DNA of 64,000 bases from Bryobacterales bacterium. GTDB lineage: Bacteria > Acidobacteriota > Terriglobia > Bryobacterales > Bryobacteraceae. Of this stretch, positions 25,498 to 33,724 are shown piece by piece. Each line of letters begins with the position of its first letter. Positions within the stretch are counted from its first letter, which is position 1. The notes beneath the pieces were generated by a model, which saw nothing but the letters and a program-made list of their open reading frames with translations, was not told where the DNA came from and made no database searches. Made by a program: the position numbers and the translations under genes. The stretch is taken from contig JADJOP010000002.1 in NCBI GenBank assembly GCA_016713735.1, forward strand, positions 124,001 to 188,000. The letters are read 5' to 3'.

Positions 25498-26703
25498 TCA
25501 CTGCAGCGCCAGCCCAAACTTCTCCAACAGCGCGCTGGCCTCCTCCTGCCGCCCCTGCAGTTGAACCGCCGCCACAATGCCCCGTTCCGCCGTCAACACA
25601 GCCTCGCGCTTGGCCCCGGCTCCTGCCTGCGCCGCCGCCAGCGCCTCCTGAAACCACTGCTCCGCCGTGCCGCCCTTGCCCTGGCGCAGATGCAGCGCAC
25701 CCAGGTCGTTCTTCAACCGCGCCACATATTCGTGCCCCGTCCCCACATGCTGCCCGCACATCTCCAGCGCCCGCAACAACACCGTCTCGCTGCGCAGGTT
25801 CAGCCCCGACTCCGACAACACCTCGCCATAGTTGATCAGCGCCGGAATCATCATCGGATGCCCGTTCGGCGCCGCCTTATACCAGATGGCCGCCGCCCGC
25901 GACAACAGCTTCTCCGCCTCAAACCAGTCCTTCTTGTCCCGCATCAGCACGCCCAGGTTGTTCAACACCACCGCTGTATCCGGGTGCTCCGGTCCGAGGT
26001 CGCTCTCCCGGATCTCCAGCGCCCGGCGGAACAGCGCCTCGGCCTCGGCCACCCTCCCCGTCAGACGGTACACCTCAGCCAGATTGTTCAACGATGCCGA
26101 CAACGGCAGCGTGCTCTCCACCCCATGCCGCTCCTGCAGATCCCGCGCCCGTGTATGACTGCTCTCGGCCCCCGCCAGGTCGCCACGCGCCAGTTGCACC
26201 GCCCCATGGCTATTCAGCGTCAACGCCACCTCCTGGGCTGACCGCTTCAATCGCGACTCCCGCGCCTCCAGCGTCCGCTTGAAATAGTCCTCGGCTGCCG
26301 CCAGGTCGCCCCGCAACCGCTGAATCTCACCCAGGTTGTTCAGACACGCGCTCGTGTCCGGCGAGTCTTCCCCTGTCAACCCCGTGAAGAGCGGTAGCGC
26401 CTGCAGGTAGAGCTTTTCTGCATCATCCAGGCGTCCCGCCGTGTGGTGCAATGCCGCCAGGTTGTTCAGCGCCTTCGGCCGTCTCGCATCAGTCGAATGG
26501 AATGACTCGCTCTCGCCTGCCAGTTCCCGGTACAGCCTCTCCGCATCGGCAAGCTTCCCCGCCATCCGCATCCGGTTCGCTTGCACCATCCGCAATTCAA
26601 ACGTCGCTTTCGGTGCGGTCGCCTGCCCCGGTTGCTCCTGCGCTCCCCATAGACACACCATCCCCATGGCCGCCACAATGGCGGCACGACTTGCATTCAA
26701 CAT
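25498..26703 (-). CDS. Secreted tetratricopeptide-repeat protein (kinesin-light-chain-like)
   Basis: A 401 aa protein with a signal peptide (AIVAAMGMVCLWGAQ) and at least six 42-residue TPR units of the kinesin-light-chain type, visible as repeated patterns such as LNNLAALHHTAGRLDDAEKL, CLNNLGEIQRLRGDLAAAED and LNNLAEVYRLTGRVAEAEAL. Such arrays form protein-binding scaffolds. No enzyme domain is attached. An imperfect palindrome about 127 bp upstream may control it. Its end converges on the small membrane protein gene with a 7-bp gap. Confidence 0.85.
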   Translation of the reverse strand: MLNASRAAIVAAMGMVCLWGAQEQPGQATAPKATFELRMVQANRMRMAGKLADAERLYRELAGESESFHSTDARRPKALNNLAALHHTAGRLDDAEKLYLQALPLFTGLTGEDSPDTSACLNNLGEIQRLRGDLAAAEDYFKRTLEARESRLKRSAQEVALTLNSHGAVQLARGDLAGAESSHTRARDLQERHGVESTLPLSASLNNLAEVYRLTGRVAEAEALFRRALEIRESDLGPEHPDTAVVLNNLGVLMRDKKDWFEAEKLLSRAAAIWYKAAPNGHPMMIPALINYGEVLSESGLNLRSETVLLRALEMCGQHVGTGHEYVARLKNDLGALHLRQGKGGTAEQWFQEALAAAQAGAGAKREAVLTAERGIVAAVQLQGRQEEASALLEKFGLALQ

Positions 26704-26829
26704 GGCGTCGGTCCTCGTTCCCAGCCCGGAGCCCTCGCCCCGGTTAGAGTGATTCGCCCTGTCCCCACCGGCGCAATGCCGGTCCCATGCTGTATCTAAC
26801 GAGCGAACCCCAAAAAAGGTCCCGTCAAA

Positions 26830-26849
26830 AGTACGAAATTTTTCCTACT
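26830..26849. promoter_or_regulatory. Imperfect palindrome upstream of the TPR gene
   Basis: AGTACGAAATTTTTCCTACT pairs at 8 of its 10 half-site positions and is the only strongly AT-rich block in this 170-bp gap. It lies 127 bp upstream of the TPR start on the minus strand, just beyond the 3' end of the DUF389 gene. It looks like a dimeric regulator site; the regulator is unknown. Confidence 0.4.
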
Positions 26850-26874
26850 TCACCCGCCAGGGGGTAAGAACAGC

Positions 26875-28269
26875 TCAGCGCCTCCGTCCCGCGCGCTCCC
26901 ACTCAAACGCAGTCTCCAGCCCCGGCATCGTCAGACTCTGCCGCAGCGCGTTCCTCACCGCCTCCTGCGCCACGGCATCCACAGCCCGTGCCGCGCGGTA
27001 TTTCAACCGCACAAGCACACCCGATTCCGCGAAGCCTACCTCATACGCAACAAGCTCTCCCGCCGACTCCGGCCACACCGCCTTCACCTGCCCCTCCACC
27101 ATCGGACGCACCGCTCCGGCCAGCGACTCCAGCGTCGGCTTCTCAGGCTCCGCCCGCGGCGGCGCGGGCGCGCGCAAACGCTCCCGCAGGTTCACCAACT
27201 CCGTCTCATCCGCCACACGCCGTACATCAATCGACGCTGACTTGCCCGTCCTCCGTGCCAACTCGATCTCGGCCGACTTCAGTTTGTTCTGGTCCGGCCT
27301 CACCGTCGAAACCAGATGCACCAATACACGGTCCGAAAACAGCTCCAACTGCTGGCTCAGTACGGCGTCGGCCGGCATCAGCCCCCTGACAATTTCGCGC
27401 GCCGCTCCCCGGCTCACCGTCTCATCCTTCAACTGGTTCAGCGACTGCCGCAGCGGAACAAAGAGAATCGCCAGCGTCACCGCCACCATCACAATCCGCC
27501 ACCGCAACTGCCCCATGTCGCCAAATACCCGCCGCATGCCGGCGTTGCGCAGCAGCGCATACACCCGCGCTCCGGTCGCCCTTCTCAACTCCCTCGCGGT
27601 GATGCAACTGCGCACCTCGCGGTCGTCCATCGAAACCAGGTAGAACACAAAGAAGGCGCTGCCCGCGATGGCAATGAGATTGGTCAGAAACAGCAACCCC
27701 GCCCCCGTGATGATCTGCCAGTTCCACCCGCTCCCCACGCCAAAGCCCACCGTGCACAACGGCGGCATCAACGCCACCGCAATCGCCACGCCAGGCAACG
27801 CGCTCGCCGCTCCACCACTCAGGGAACGCGCCATCACCACCGAACCCGCCAGCCCGGAAAACAACGCCACCCCCAAATCCAGCAGATTGGGCTGCGTACG
27901 TCCCAGGATCTCCGACGTGGGTGACTGAAACGGCAGCATCCATACCAGCAGCGCTGAAAAGAGGATCGAAGCTCCGATGCTGATCGTAAGCGAGATCAGC
28001 GACCTGATCCCTAAGTAAATGTCTGACGCCGCAAACGCCAGCCCCGCCGCCAGAATCGGTCCCATCAGCGGCGATATCAGCATCGCGCCGATCACCACCG
28101 CCGGGCTGTTCAACACCAGCCCGAACGTCGCAATCCCAGCCGCGAACAGCAGGTCCAGCAGATAGTTGGCCGACCGCACATGGGAGGCCTCATAGATCTG
28201 CCGGTACAACAGCGGCTTGCTGGCTTCATCGATACGAAGCGCGTGACTGATGGCATGACGGATCGACAT
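26875..28269 (-). CDS. DUF389 integral membrane protein
   Basis: A 464 aa protein. The N-terminal half holds about six membrane helices with the family hallmarks NSPAVVIGAMLISPLMGPI and SALPGVAIAVALMPPLCTVG, which define DUF389. The C-terminal half (from about residue 260) is soluble and mixed alpha/beta (VLVHLVSTVRPDQNKLKSAE). The function of the family is not established. The ATG at 28269 is chosen over an upstream GTG/ATG because the homologous region starts here and AGGGG lies just before. It is not in an obvious operon. Confidence 0.88.
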   Translation of the reverse strand: MSIRHAISHALRIDEASKPLLYRQIYEASHVRSANYLLDLLFAAGIATFGLVLNSPAVVIGAMLISPLMGPILAAGLAFAASDIYLGIRSLISLTISIGASILFSALLVWMLPFQSPTSEILGRTQPNLLDLGVALFSGLAGSVVMARSLSGGAASALPGVAIAVALMPPLCTVGFGVGSGWNWQIITGAGLLFLTNLIAIAGSAFFVFYLVSMDDREVRSCITARELRRATGARVYALLRNAGMRRVFGDMGQLRWRIVMVAVTLAILFVPLRQSLNQLKDETVSRGAAREIVRGLMPADAVLSQQLELFSDRVLVHLVSTVRPDQNKLKSAEIELARRTGKSASIDVRRVADETELVNLRERLRAPAPPRAEPEKPTLESLAGAVRPMVEGQVKAVWPESAGELVAYEVGFAESGVLVRLKYRAARAVDAVAQEAVRNALRQSLTMPGLETAFEWERAGRRR

Positions 28270-28326
28270 GCCCCTATTCTTCCACGTCACGCCCAGGCGC
28301 ACCCTCCAGGCGCCGCCCAGCCTCTG

Positions 28327-28617
28327 CTAGGAAGCCTTGGCCAGCGCCGAACGCACCTGCAGCGTCGCTTCGCCTAAGCCGCCCGCCCGCAGCGCTCGCC
28401 GCACCTCGGGGATTCGCGACTCATACGCCGGAAACTCCACCGCCACCGCCGCCGGCAGCGTGTGATGGTAGATGTCCGGGTTAATCGGAAACGGCAACAC
28501 CGCGATCGCCTCAAGCAAACGCTCCAGCAGCCGCGGCTCCACTTCCACGCGCAAGCGCACAAGTTCGCCTTCAGAACCAATCAGGATAGGAGAGGGGGTA
28601 AAAGGTGTGATGGTCAT
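28327..28617 (-). CDS. Hypothetical protein, 96 aa
   Basis: A small soluble alpha/beta protein with ELVRLRVEVEPRLLERLLEA and FPINPDIYHH motifs. The pattern suggests a small ferredoxin-like or ACT-type fold, but I do not recognise a family. AAAGG lies very close to the ATG at 28617; a GTG four codons upstream is an alternative start. It ends 57 bp before the DUF389 start on the same strand and may be co-transcribed with it. Confidence 0.6.
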   Translation of the reverse strand: MTITPFTPSPILIGSEGELVRLRVEVEPRLLERLLEAIAVLPFPINPDIYHHTLPAAVAVEFPAYESRIPEVRRALRAGGLGEATLQVRSALAKAS

Positions 28618-28652
28618 CGCCTTTAGCACTTTTTAGCGTGGGTGCAAGTAGC

Positions 28653-28677
28653 AGGCTTCCCTTGGGATTAGAAGCCT
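28653..28677. terminator. Hairpin between two minus-strand genes
   Basis: AGGCTTC and GAAGCCT form a perfect 7-bp stem with an 11-nt loop. It lies about 80 bp past the stop of the 28758 gene and 36 bp before the 28617 start. No T-run follows, so termination by the simple intrinsic mechanism is uncertain. Confidence 0.3.
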
Positions 28678-28757
28678 AAATCAATCCACGTAAACACCAG
28701 CATATCACAGCCGCCCTCCCCCTCGAAAGAGAACAGACGGTAAACCCGCGCTTTCCC

Positions 28758-29945
28758 TTACCGCCCCCTCACTAATCGCCGTACATGCTCCAGCACGGCT
28801 TTGAAGTACACCGGGTCGCTCTCCTCCCACGTCATCCCCGCCCGCAACTCCCCGCTTCGCGCGGGCAAGTAATGCCGGAACGGAAACATCTGCGTCTGCC
28901 GCCACGGCATGTAGCCCCAACTGCCCCCCGCCTGCCACACCGCATCGCAACTGGCCAGCTCGTTGCGCAGCACCTCCGGCGTCGTCTCCCGCCCGCTGTC
29001 GTCCTCATTCATATACACCGGCCCCGGCATCGCACCATCGCTCACCAGCTCCAGCGTGCGCTTTCCCTTGAACGCCACCGCCTTGTTGTTGCCGTGAATG
29101 ATCACCAGATCGGCATGGTCGCGAATCTGCGGAATCACCGCCGTGCTCGGTCCCGTCGACGCCGACACCGGCAGCACCCACCCCGCCTTCTTCAACAGGA
29201 ACCTCCCCCGCGCCAGTTCGATCAACTTGTCGAGGTTGTTCTTGATCCAGTAATCATGGTCCCAGCCGCGAATGTCGAACTCATTGGCAATCTCGATGAT
29301 CACGTTGCGGCAGTTGTTCGCAATCAGCCAGTCCGTCGCCGCCGCCACCGCCCGCTCAATCGAGGCCGTATCCGGAAACAGCTCGTCCTGCCCCTGGTAG
29401 AAATACATCAGGTTCAGCACCATTCCCCGCTCGTCCAACGCTCGCTGCAACCGCAGCAGCCGCGCCATCCACTCCGGCTTCAACGAACCATCCGGCCGGA
29501 ACGCGCTGATGTGCGCCCCCTTGCCCGGCCCGCCCTTGTAGGCCCGGTCCCGTTTGATCTCCGCCATCTCACGGTTGTAGCCTGGATTGCCCCCCTGCAA
29601 ACTCACATTCACCGCCAAAATCCCGTGCGCCTTGTAGGTATCCAGCGCGGCAATCAGGCGCGTCGTGTTCACCTCCGGATCGAAAGGAAACTCCGTCAGC
29701 CACTCATCGTGAAACAAGCCCTGCGCAATGCGCAGATTCATCAGCCGCCCCGCCGCCTCCGGCCGGAAGCCTCCCTCCGAATACGTCTTTTTCCACGGCT
29801 GGTTCGCCCGCTCGCGCACATAGAATGACCGCGGCTCATACCCCGCTCCCAACATCTTGCCCGTGGCCACCTCCAGCGCCCACGCCGGAAGCCCCGCCAG
29901 AACGCTCAATAAAAGAACCAGCCTGATTGCCACCACGCCCTCCAT
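28758..29945 (-). CDS. Secreted glycosidase-like TIM-barrel protein
   Basis: A 395 aa exported protein (signal AIRLVLLLSVLAGLPAWA). The pattern of alternating strands and helices and the motif VIIEIANEFD near residue 215 (an NE pair at the end of a barrel strand) are those of clan GH-A glycosidases, and a later GPVYMNEDDSG supplies a second acidic residue. I cannot assign a GH family. The ATG at 29945 begins the signal peptide. It has no Shine-Dalgarno; instead TATACT sits 8 nt before the ATG. It is divergent from the ankyrin gene. Confidence 0.65.
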   Translation of the reverse strand: MEGVVAIRLVLLLSVLAGLPAWALEVATGKMLGAGYEPRSFYVRERANQPWKKTYSEGGFRPEAAGRLMNLRIAQGLFHDEWLTEFPFDPEVNTTRLIAALDTYKAHGILAVNVSLQGGNPGYNREMAEIKRDRAYKGGPGKGAHISAFRPDGSLKPEWMARLLRLQRALDERGMVLNLMYFYQGQDELFPDTASIERAVAAATDWLIANNCRNVIIEIANEFDIRGWDHDYWIKNNLDKLIELARGRFLLKKAGWVLPVSASTGPSTAVIPQIRDHADLVIIHGNNKAVAFKGKRTLELVSDGAMPGPVYMNEDDSGRETTPEVLRNELASCDAVWQAGGSWGYMPWRQTQMFPFRHYLPARSGELRAGMTWEESDPVYFKAVLEHVRRLVRGR

Positions 29946-29953
29946 TCGACGCC

Positions 29954-29959
29954 AGTATA
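29954..29959 (-). promoter_or_regulatory. -10-like box 8 nt before the start of the 28758 gene
   Basis: TATACT on the minus strand, 8 nt upstream of the ATG at 29945. If used, transcription would begin at or beside the start codon, giving a leaderless mRNA. No Shine-Dalgarno is visible, which fits. Confidence 0.4.
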
Positions 29960-30015
29960 CGCCGCCCTGAGCCACTTCCCACCCTCAACCGCGCGTCCTT
30001 TCTCAGAGAGGTTCC

Positions 30016-31407
30016 ATGTTCCGCATTACACTGACCCTGTTGTCGGCCGGCTTCCTGCTGTCCGCCCAAATTCCCGACTTCACGCCGCCCACGCCGTTGC
30101 TCGGCGCCGTCATGCGCAACGACGTCGCTGCCGCGCAGGCCCTTCTCACCAACGGTGTCAACCCCAACGAGGGCCGCTTCTTCGGTTCCCCCGCCCTCAC
30201 CTTCGCCATCATTCAGGCCAATCAACCCATGGTCACCGCCCTGCTCGCCCACGGCGCCGACCCCAACACAGGCGACCGCCATGGCTCCACGCCCCTCATG
30301 TGGGCCGCCGGCGGTGAACGCCCCGATCCCTGGACCGTCGACGAACTCATCCGCCGCGGCGCCAATCCCAACACCGTCAACTCGCTCGGCGAAACCGCCC
30401 TCACCTGGGCCATCCGCCGTGGCGACATGGCGATGATTGACCGTCTGCTCGCCGGCGGCGCCTCGCCCGCGCCCATGGTCCGCCGCTCGGTCGAAAACGC
30501 CGTCGCCCTGCTGCAGAAAAGCGGCCCGCAGTTCGTCAAGGTCTCCGGCTGCGTCTCCTGCCACCACCAGTCGGTCCCGCAAATGGCCTACTCCGCCGCC
30601 CGCCGCCGCGGCTTCCAGGTCGACGAAACCATCGCCGCCCAGCAAGCCAAAGCCGTCGTCGCCATGTTTAAGCCCATCCGCGAAGCCATGGAAAAAGGAA
30701 CCATGCAACTGCCCAACCCCGGCATCAGCGTCTCTTACTCCCTTCTCGGCCTCGCCGCTGAAGGCTACCCCGCCGACGAGCTCACCCGCGCCATGACGCT
30801 CACCATCGAGCGCACCCAACTCCCCGACGGCAGCTTCGCCATCCTCCCCGCCCGACCGCCGATGGAAGCCAGCCTCGTCACCGCCACAGCCCTCAGCATC
30901 CGCGCCCTCCGCCTTTACGGCCGTGACTCCGATGCCCGCATCAGCAAAGCACGCCACTGGCTGCTCACCGTCCGCCCAGCCTCTCAGGAAGAACGCTCCA
31001 TGCGTCTGCTCGGCCTCGTCTGGTCCAGCGCCCCTGAAGCCGTAACCGCCCAGGCCACCCACGACCTCCTCGCGCAACAGCGCCCCGACGGCGGTTGGGC
31101 CCAACTCCCCGGCCTCGAAACCGACGCCTACGCCACTGGCCAGGCCCTCGTCGCGCTCCAGGAAGCCGGCATGCCCACCGTCGCCAAGGAATACCGCCAC
31201 GGCATGGCCTTCCTCCTGCGCACCCAGTTGGAAGACGGCTCCTGGCGCGTCCGCACCCGCAGCAGCCCCCTGCAACCCCTCAAGGAAAGTGGCTTCCCCC
31301 ACGGCCGCGACCAGTGGATCTCCGCCGCCGCCACCGCCTGGGCCGCCATCGCCCTCGCCAACTCACAGCCCCAGGCCGCGCCCCAACTCACCACCGCCGC
31401 GCAGTAA
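30016..31407 (+). CDS. Secreted ankyrin repeat/CxxCH/prenyltransferase-like fusion protein
   Basis: A 463 aa exported protein with three parts. After the signal peptide (TLLSAGFLLSAQ), residues 25-155 hold four ankyrin repeats (VMRNDVAAAQALLTNGVNPN and similar). Near residue 180 is SGCVSCHHQSVPQ, a CxxCH c-type haem motif. Residues 200-440 are a repeated alpha/alpha region with LPDGSFAILPARPP, QRPDGGWAQLPG and LEDGSWRVRTRS, the QW-like motifs of squalene cyclase/prenyltransferase barrels. Enzymatic activity is doubtful, since no DxDD motif is seen. AGAGAGG precedes the ATG. If haem is attached, the CcmE-CcmH system at 7309-13777 would be its assembler. Confidence 0.8.
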   Translation: MFRITLTLLSAGFLLSAQIPDFTPPTPLLGAVMRNDVAAAQALLTNGVNPNEGRFFGSPALTFAIIQANQPMVTALLAHGADPNTGDRHGSTPLMWAAGGERPDPWTVDELIRRGANPNTVNSLGETALTWAIRRGDMAMIDRLLAGGASPAPMVRRSVENAVALLQKSGPQFVKVSGCVSCHHQSVPQMAYSAARRRGFQVDETIAAQQAKAVVAMFKPIREAMEKGTMQLPNPGISVSYSLLGLAAEGYPADELTRAMTLTIERTQLPDGSFAILPARPPMEASLVTATALSIRALRLYGRDSDARISKARHWLLTVRPASQEERSMRLLGLVWSSAPEAVTAQATHDLLAQQRPDGGWAQLPGLETDAYATGQALVALQEAGMPTVAKEYRHGMAFLLRTQLEDGSWRVRTRSSPLQPLKESGFPHGRDQWISAAATAWAAIALANSQPQAAPQLTTAAQ

Positions 31408-31475
31408 CTCCGCGCGCAGCGGCCACCAACCGCACACCCCAATACTGAACCGCGAGTGTCAGCGAGCGGCGTTTC

Positions 31476-32522
31476 CTAGAACCCGCTCGCCTTCACCCGG
31501 AAACTCTCCACCCACCGCTCGCCCGCCCCCACCATCTGCAACAACCCCGCAAACTTCCCCTCATGCGCCAGGTTGAACTGATTCGTCACCCCCGTCATCG
31601 GCTCAAAGCAGATGAACTCCCGCCCCGCCGGCGCATAGATCACGCTCACCGTGTACTTCGGCCCATACTCCACCGTGATCCGCTTCCCGCCGCCCTCCAC
31701 CCAGAACGGTGTCCAGCCATTCGACTCCTGCTTCAGCCCCGTGAACACATCATCCAACTGCGTGCCCGCCAGCGTGGCCGGATCGCCCAGCCCCACCGCC
31801 TTCGTCTCCCCCGTCGGCGTCAGCTTTGGCCCCAGCACCACGTGCTCCTTCGCCGCCACCCGCACCTTCCACTGATCGCGCGGCACACCCGGAATCTGGT
31901 AGTAGGTGTGGTAGCCCACCATCACCGGCATCGCATCGGCGCCCTCATTCGTGATCGCCGTCTCCACCTCCAGCGCCCCGTCCCGCAGCCGGTAGGTCAT
32001 CTCGATCGTATGCGCGAACGGAAACTGCGCCGCCCGCTCGGCCTCGCGATGGTGCACCAGCCGGCTCGTCGCCACCGCCCCCGAGGCATCATCAGCCTCG
32101 AGCGCCGTCACCGCCCAATCGTTCGCATACACAATCAACCCGTGAATCGGCAGCCCGTTGCCATCCTTGCGGTAACTCCCCAGCGCCGGGTTCAGCAGAT
32201 ACCTCTTCCCGCCCACCCAATACGCCTCCCCGTCGATGCGGTTCGCCCACGGCGCCAGAAACGGATTGCCCACCATCCCCGGCCGCGCCGCCCACTCGCC
32301 CACCGTCTTGTGCGGGAAGAAGAAAATCTCCTGCCCGTTCACTTTCATCGAGTAGGCGTTGTTGCCCACCTTCGGCGCAATGCGCACCTCGGCTTTGGCC
32401 CGCGCATCGCGCAACACCAACACCTCAATACCGTCTTCGGTCACACGTTCAGCGGAATAGTTCGCGGCTTGACTCATGAAGGGAATCGTTCCTAACAGCG
32501 CAACAAGAAGGGTCCGGCGCAT
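31476..32522 (-). CDS. galM: Aldose 1-epimerase (mutarotase)
   Basis: A 348 aa secreted enzyme interconverting alpha and beta anomers of galactose and similar sugars. The signal peptide (RRTLLVALLGTIPFMSQA) is followed by family motifs PFLAPWANRIDG, GLPIHGL (catalytic His), VGYHTYYQIP (second His) and ICFEPMTG (catalytic Glu region). I chose ATG at 32522 because the upstream ATG at 32531 overlaps a perfect TATAAT box, so only the second can be the start of a transcript from that promoter. It fits the galactose theme of the galK/galT locus 9 kb away. Confidence 0.85.
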   Translation of the reverse strand: MRRTLLVALLGTIPFMSQAANYSAERVTEDGIEVLVLRDARAKAEVRIAPKVGNNAYSMKVNGQEIFFFPHKTVGEWAARPGMVGNPFLAPWANRIDGEAYWVGGKRYLLNPALGSYRKDGNGLPIHGLIVYANDWAVTALEADDASGAVATSRLVHHREAERAAQFPFAHTIEMTYRLRDGALEVETAITNEGADAMPVMVGYHTYYQIPGVPRDQWKVRVAAKEHVVLGPKLTPTGETKAVGLGDPATLAGTQLDDVFTGLKQESNGWTPFWVEGGGKRITVEYGPKYTVSVIYAPAGREFICFEPMTGVTNQFNLAHEGKFAGLLQMVGAGERWVESFRVKASGF

Positions 32523-32529
32523 GTGCGCC

Positions 32530-32535
32530 ATTATA
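32530..32535 (-). promoter_or_regulatory. Perfect -10 box 7 nt before galM
   Basis: TATAAT on the minus strand, seven nt before the ATG at 32522 and overlapping the first in-frame ATG. No Shine-Dalgarno is seen. This spacing is what a leaderless promoter would have. Confidence 0.5.
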
Positions 32536-32558
32536 CCCGCCGCTTACGTGCCCAATGC

Positions 32559-32942
32559 TTAGGTAATGGTCTCGCGCAAATCCAGCGCCGTCTCGTCCTG
32601 GCAGCACATGCACACCCCCGGCGCATACGTCCGGATCGAACACACATCACACCAGTAGGTGACAAACAGCAGCTTCGCCCCCCGCACCACCCGCAGCGCC
32701 CGCGTGTGAATCGGCCCCACGCGAAACCCCTCCGCCCCCAACCGCTCTCCCTCTAACCGCAGCTTCATCCCCTCCAACCTCTTGTCCGCCAAAACCTCCG
32801 TCGTCGGCTGGTCCCCCTCCAACTTCAGCGCGCCAGTCCCCGTCTCCAACACCGCCGGCACGCGCAACACCCCCTCCACCGGGGCCGTGTCACCGCCCCA
32901 GAGCACGCTTCCGAACAGGCTGAAGAGCGCTCGCCGCCTCAT
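32559..32942 (-). CDS. Small cysteine-rich hypothetical protein
   Basis: A 127 aa protein with a short hydrophobic N-terminus (ALFSLFGSVLWGG), a beta-rich middle and a cysteine cluster YWCDVCSIRTYAPGVCMCCQ at residues 97-116 (five cysteines as CxxC and CxCC), which suggests a zinc or Fe-S site. The family is unknown to me. A -10-like TAAACT is 7 nt before the ATG at 32942, with no Shine-Dalgarno. It ends 37 bp before the galM start on the same strand. Confidence 0.6.
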   Translation of the reverse strand: MRRRALFSLFGSVLWGGDTAPVEGVLRVPAVLETGTGALKLEGDQPTTEVLADKRLEGMKLRLEGERLGAEGFRVGPIHTRALRVVRGAKLLFVTYWCDVCSIRTYAPGVCMCCQDETALDLRETIT

Positions 32943-33105
32943 ACTTTACAGTTTAGTCGAACACCGCCCCCGCCGCCCCTCTAAGGTGTCCTGCCCCTCC
33001 GCTTTGCGCAGCTTTCCCCCCGGTACCTTGGATCGCCTAGTCCCCCTCCCGTGCCGATACACAACTGTCGGGCACTTGTACCGCTCTCAAATAAGGACGC
33101 TCTCC

Positions 33106-33687
33106 ATGAACCGGATCATTCCCCTCGCCCTGCTCACGCTCTCCGCGCCCCTCTTCGCCATGAATGGTGATCCGCACTTTTCCTTTGAGCCGCTCGTGCT
33201 CGGCTCCCCCCTCCTGCTCACTCAGGCCGACCTCGCCATCGATGCCCCCTCGGCCATCGCCGGCATCCTCACCGGCATCGACTCCATCGACGCTCCGGCT
33301 GGCTCCCCGGGCGAACCCGGCCGCGCCATCCTCTACCCCAGTGACGTGCTGCTCGCCCCCGTCTCCTTCACGCCCGGCGCCGGCCTCCCCGCCGCCATCC
33401 CCTTCAGCGGCGCCGCTCCTTCCTTCCAGCGCTGGCTCGCCTCCGACGACGCCCAAGCCATCGTCCCCCAACTCCACCTGCCTGCCGAACCACCCTCGCT
33501 GCTGGCCGATGACGACTCCAACCCCATCCAGGATGTGGCCCCCTACGCCATCGGCATCGCCGGCCTGGGCCTGTTCTCACTCGCCCTCCGCCGCTCCGGC
33601 CGCACCACCCCGCACCGCGCCACCCCACACGCCGTCGCCAATCACGGAAGGGCGCGCCACGGCTCGATGGCGCGCCCTCTCTACTAA
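33106..33687 (+). CDS. Secreted protein with C-terminal membrane anchor
   Basis: A 193 aa protein: signal peptide (IIPLALLTLSAPLFA), Pro/Ala/Asp-rich low-complexity body and a C-terminal helix followed by arginines (PYAIGIAGLGLFSLALRRSGR), which resembles a PEP-CTERM-type anchor without the PEP motif. AAGGAC lies 8 nt before the ATG. The last 25 codons run through a perfect terminator-like hairpin, so the natural end may once have been near residue 168. No family recognised. Confidence 0.6.
   Translation: MNRIIPLALLTLSAPLFAMNGDPHFSFEPLVLGSPLLLTQADLAIDAPSAIAGILTGIDSIDAPAGSPGEPGRAILYPSDVLLAPVSFTPGAGLPAAIPFSGAAPSFQRWLASDDAQAIVPQLHLPAEPPSLLADDDSNPIQDVAPYAIGIAGLGLFSLALRRSGRTTPHRATPHAVANHGRARHGSMARPLY
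33649..33678. terminator. Strong GC hairpin at the end of the 33106 gene
   Basis: AGGGCGCGCC and GGCGCGCCCT form a perfect 10-bp stem around a 10-nt loop. It lies between two convergent genes and overlaps the last codons of the plus-strand gene. There is no T-tract, but stability and position suit a bidirectional terminator. Confidence 0.5.
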
Positions 33688-33724
33688 CCCGGCGAGGTTA
33701 ACAACCGGGCAGTCTCCTCCTTCC

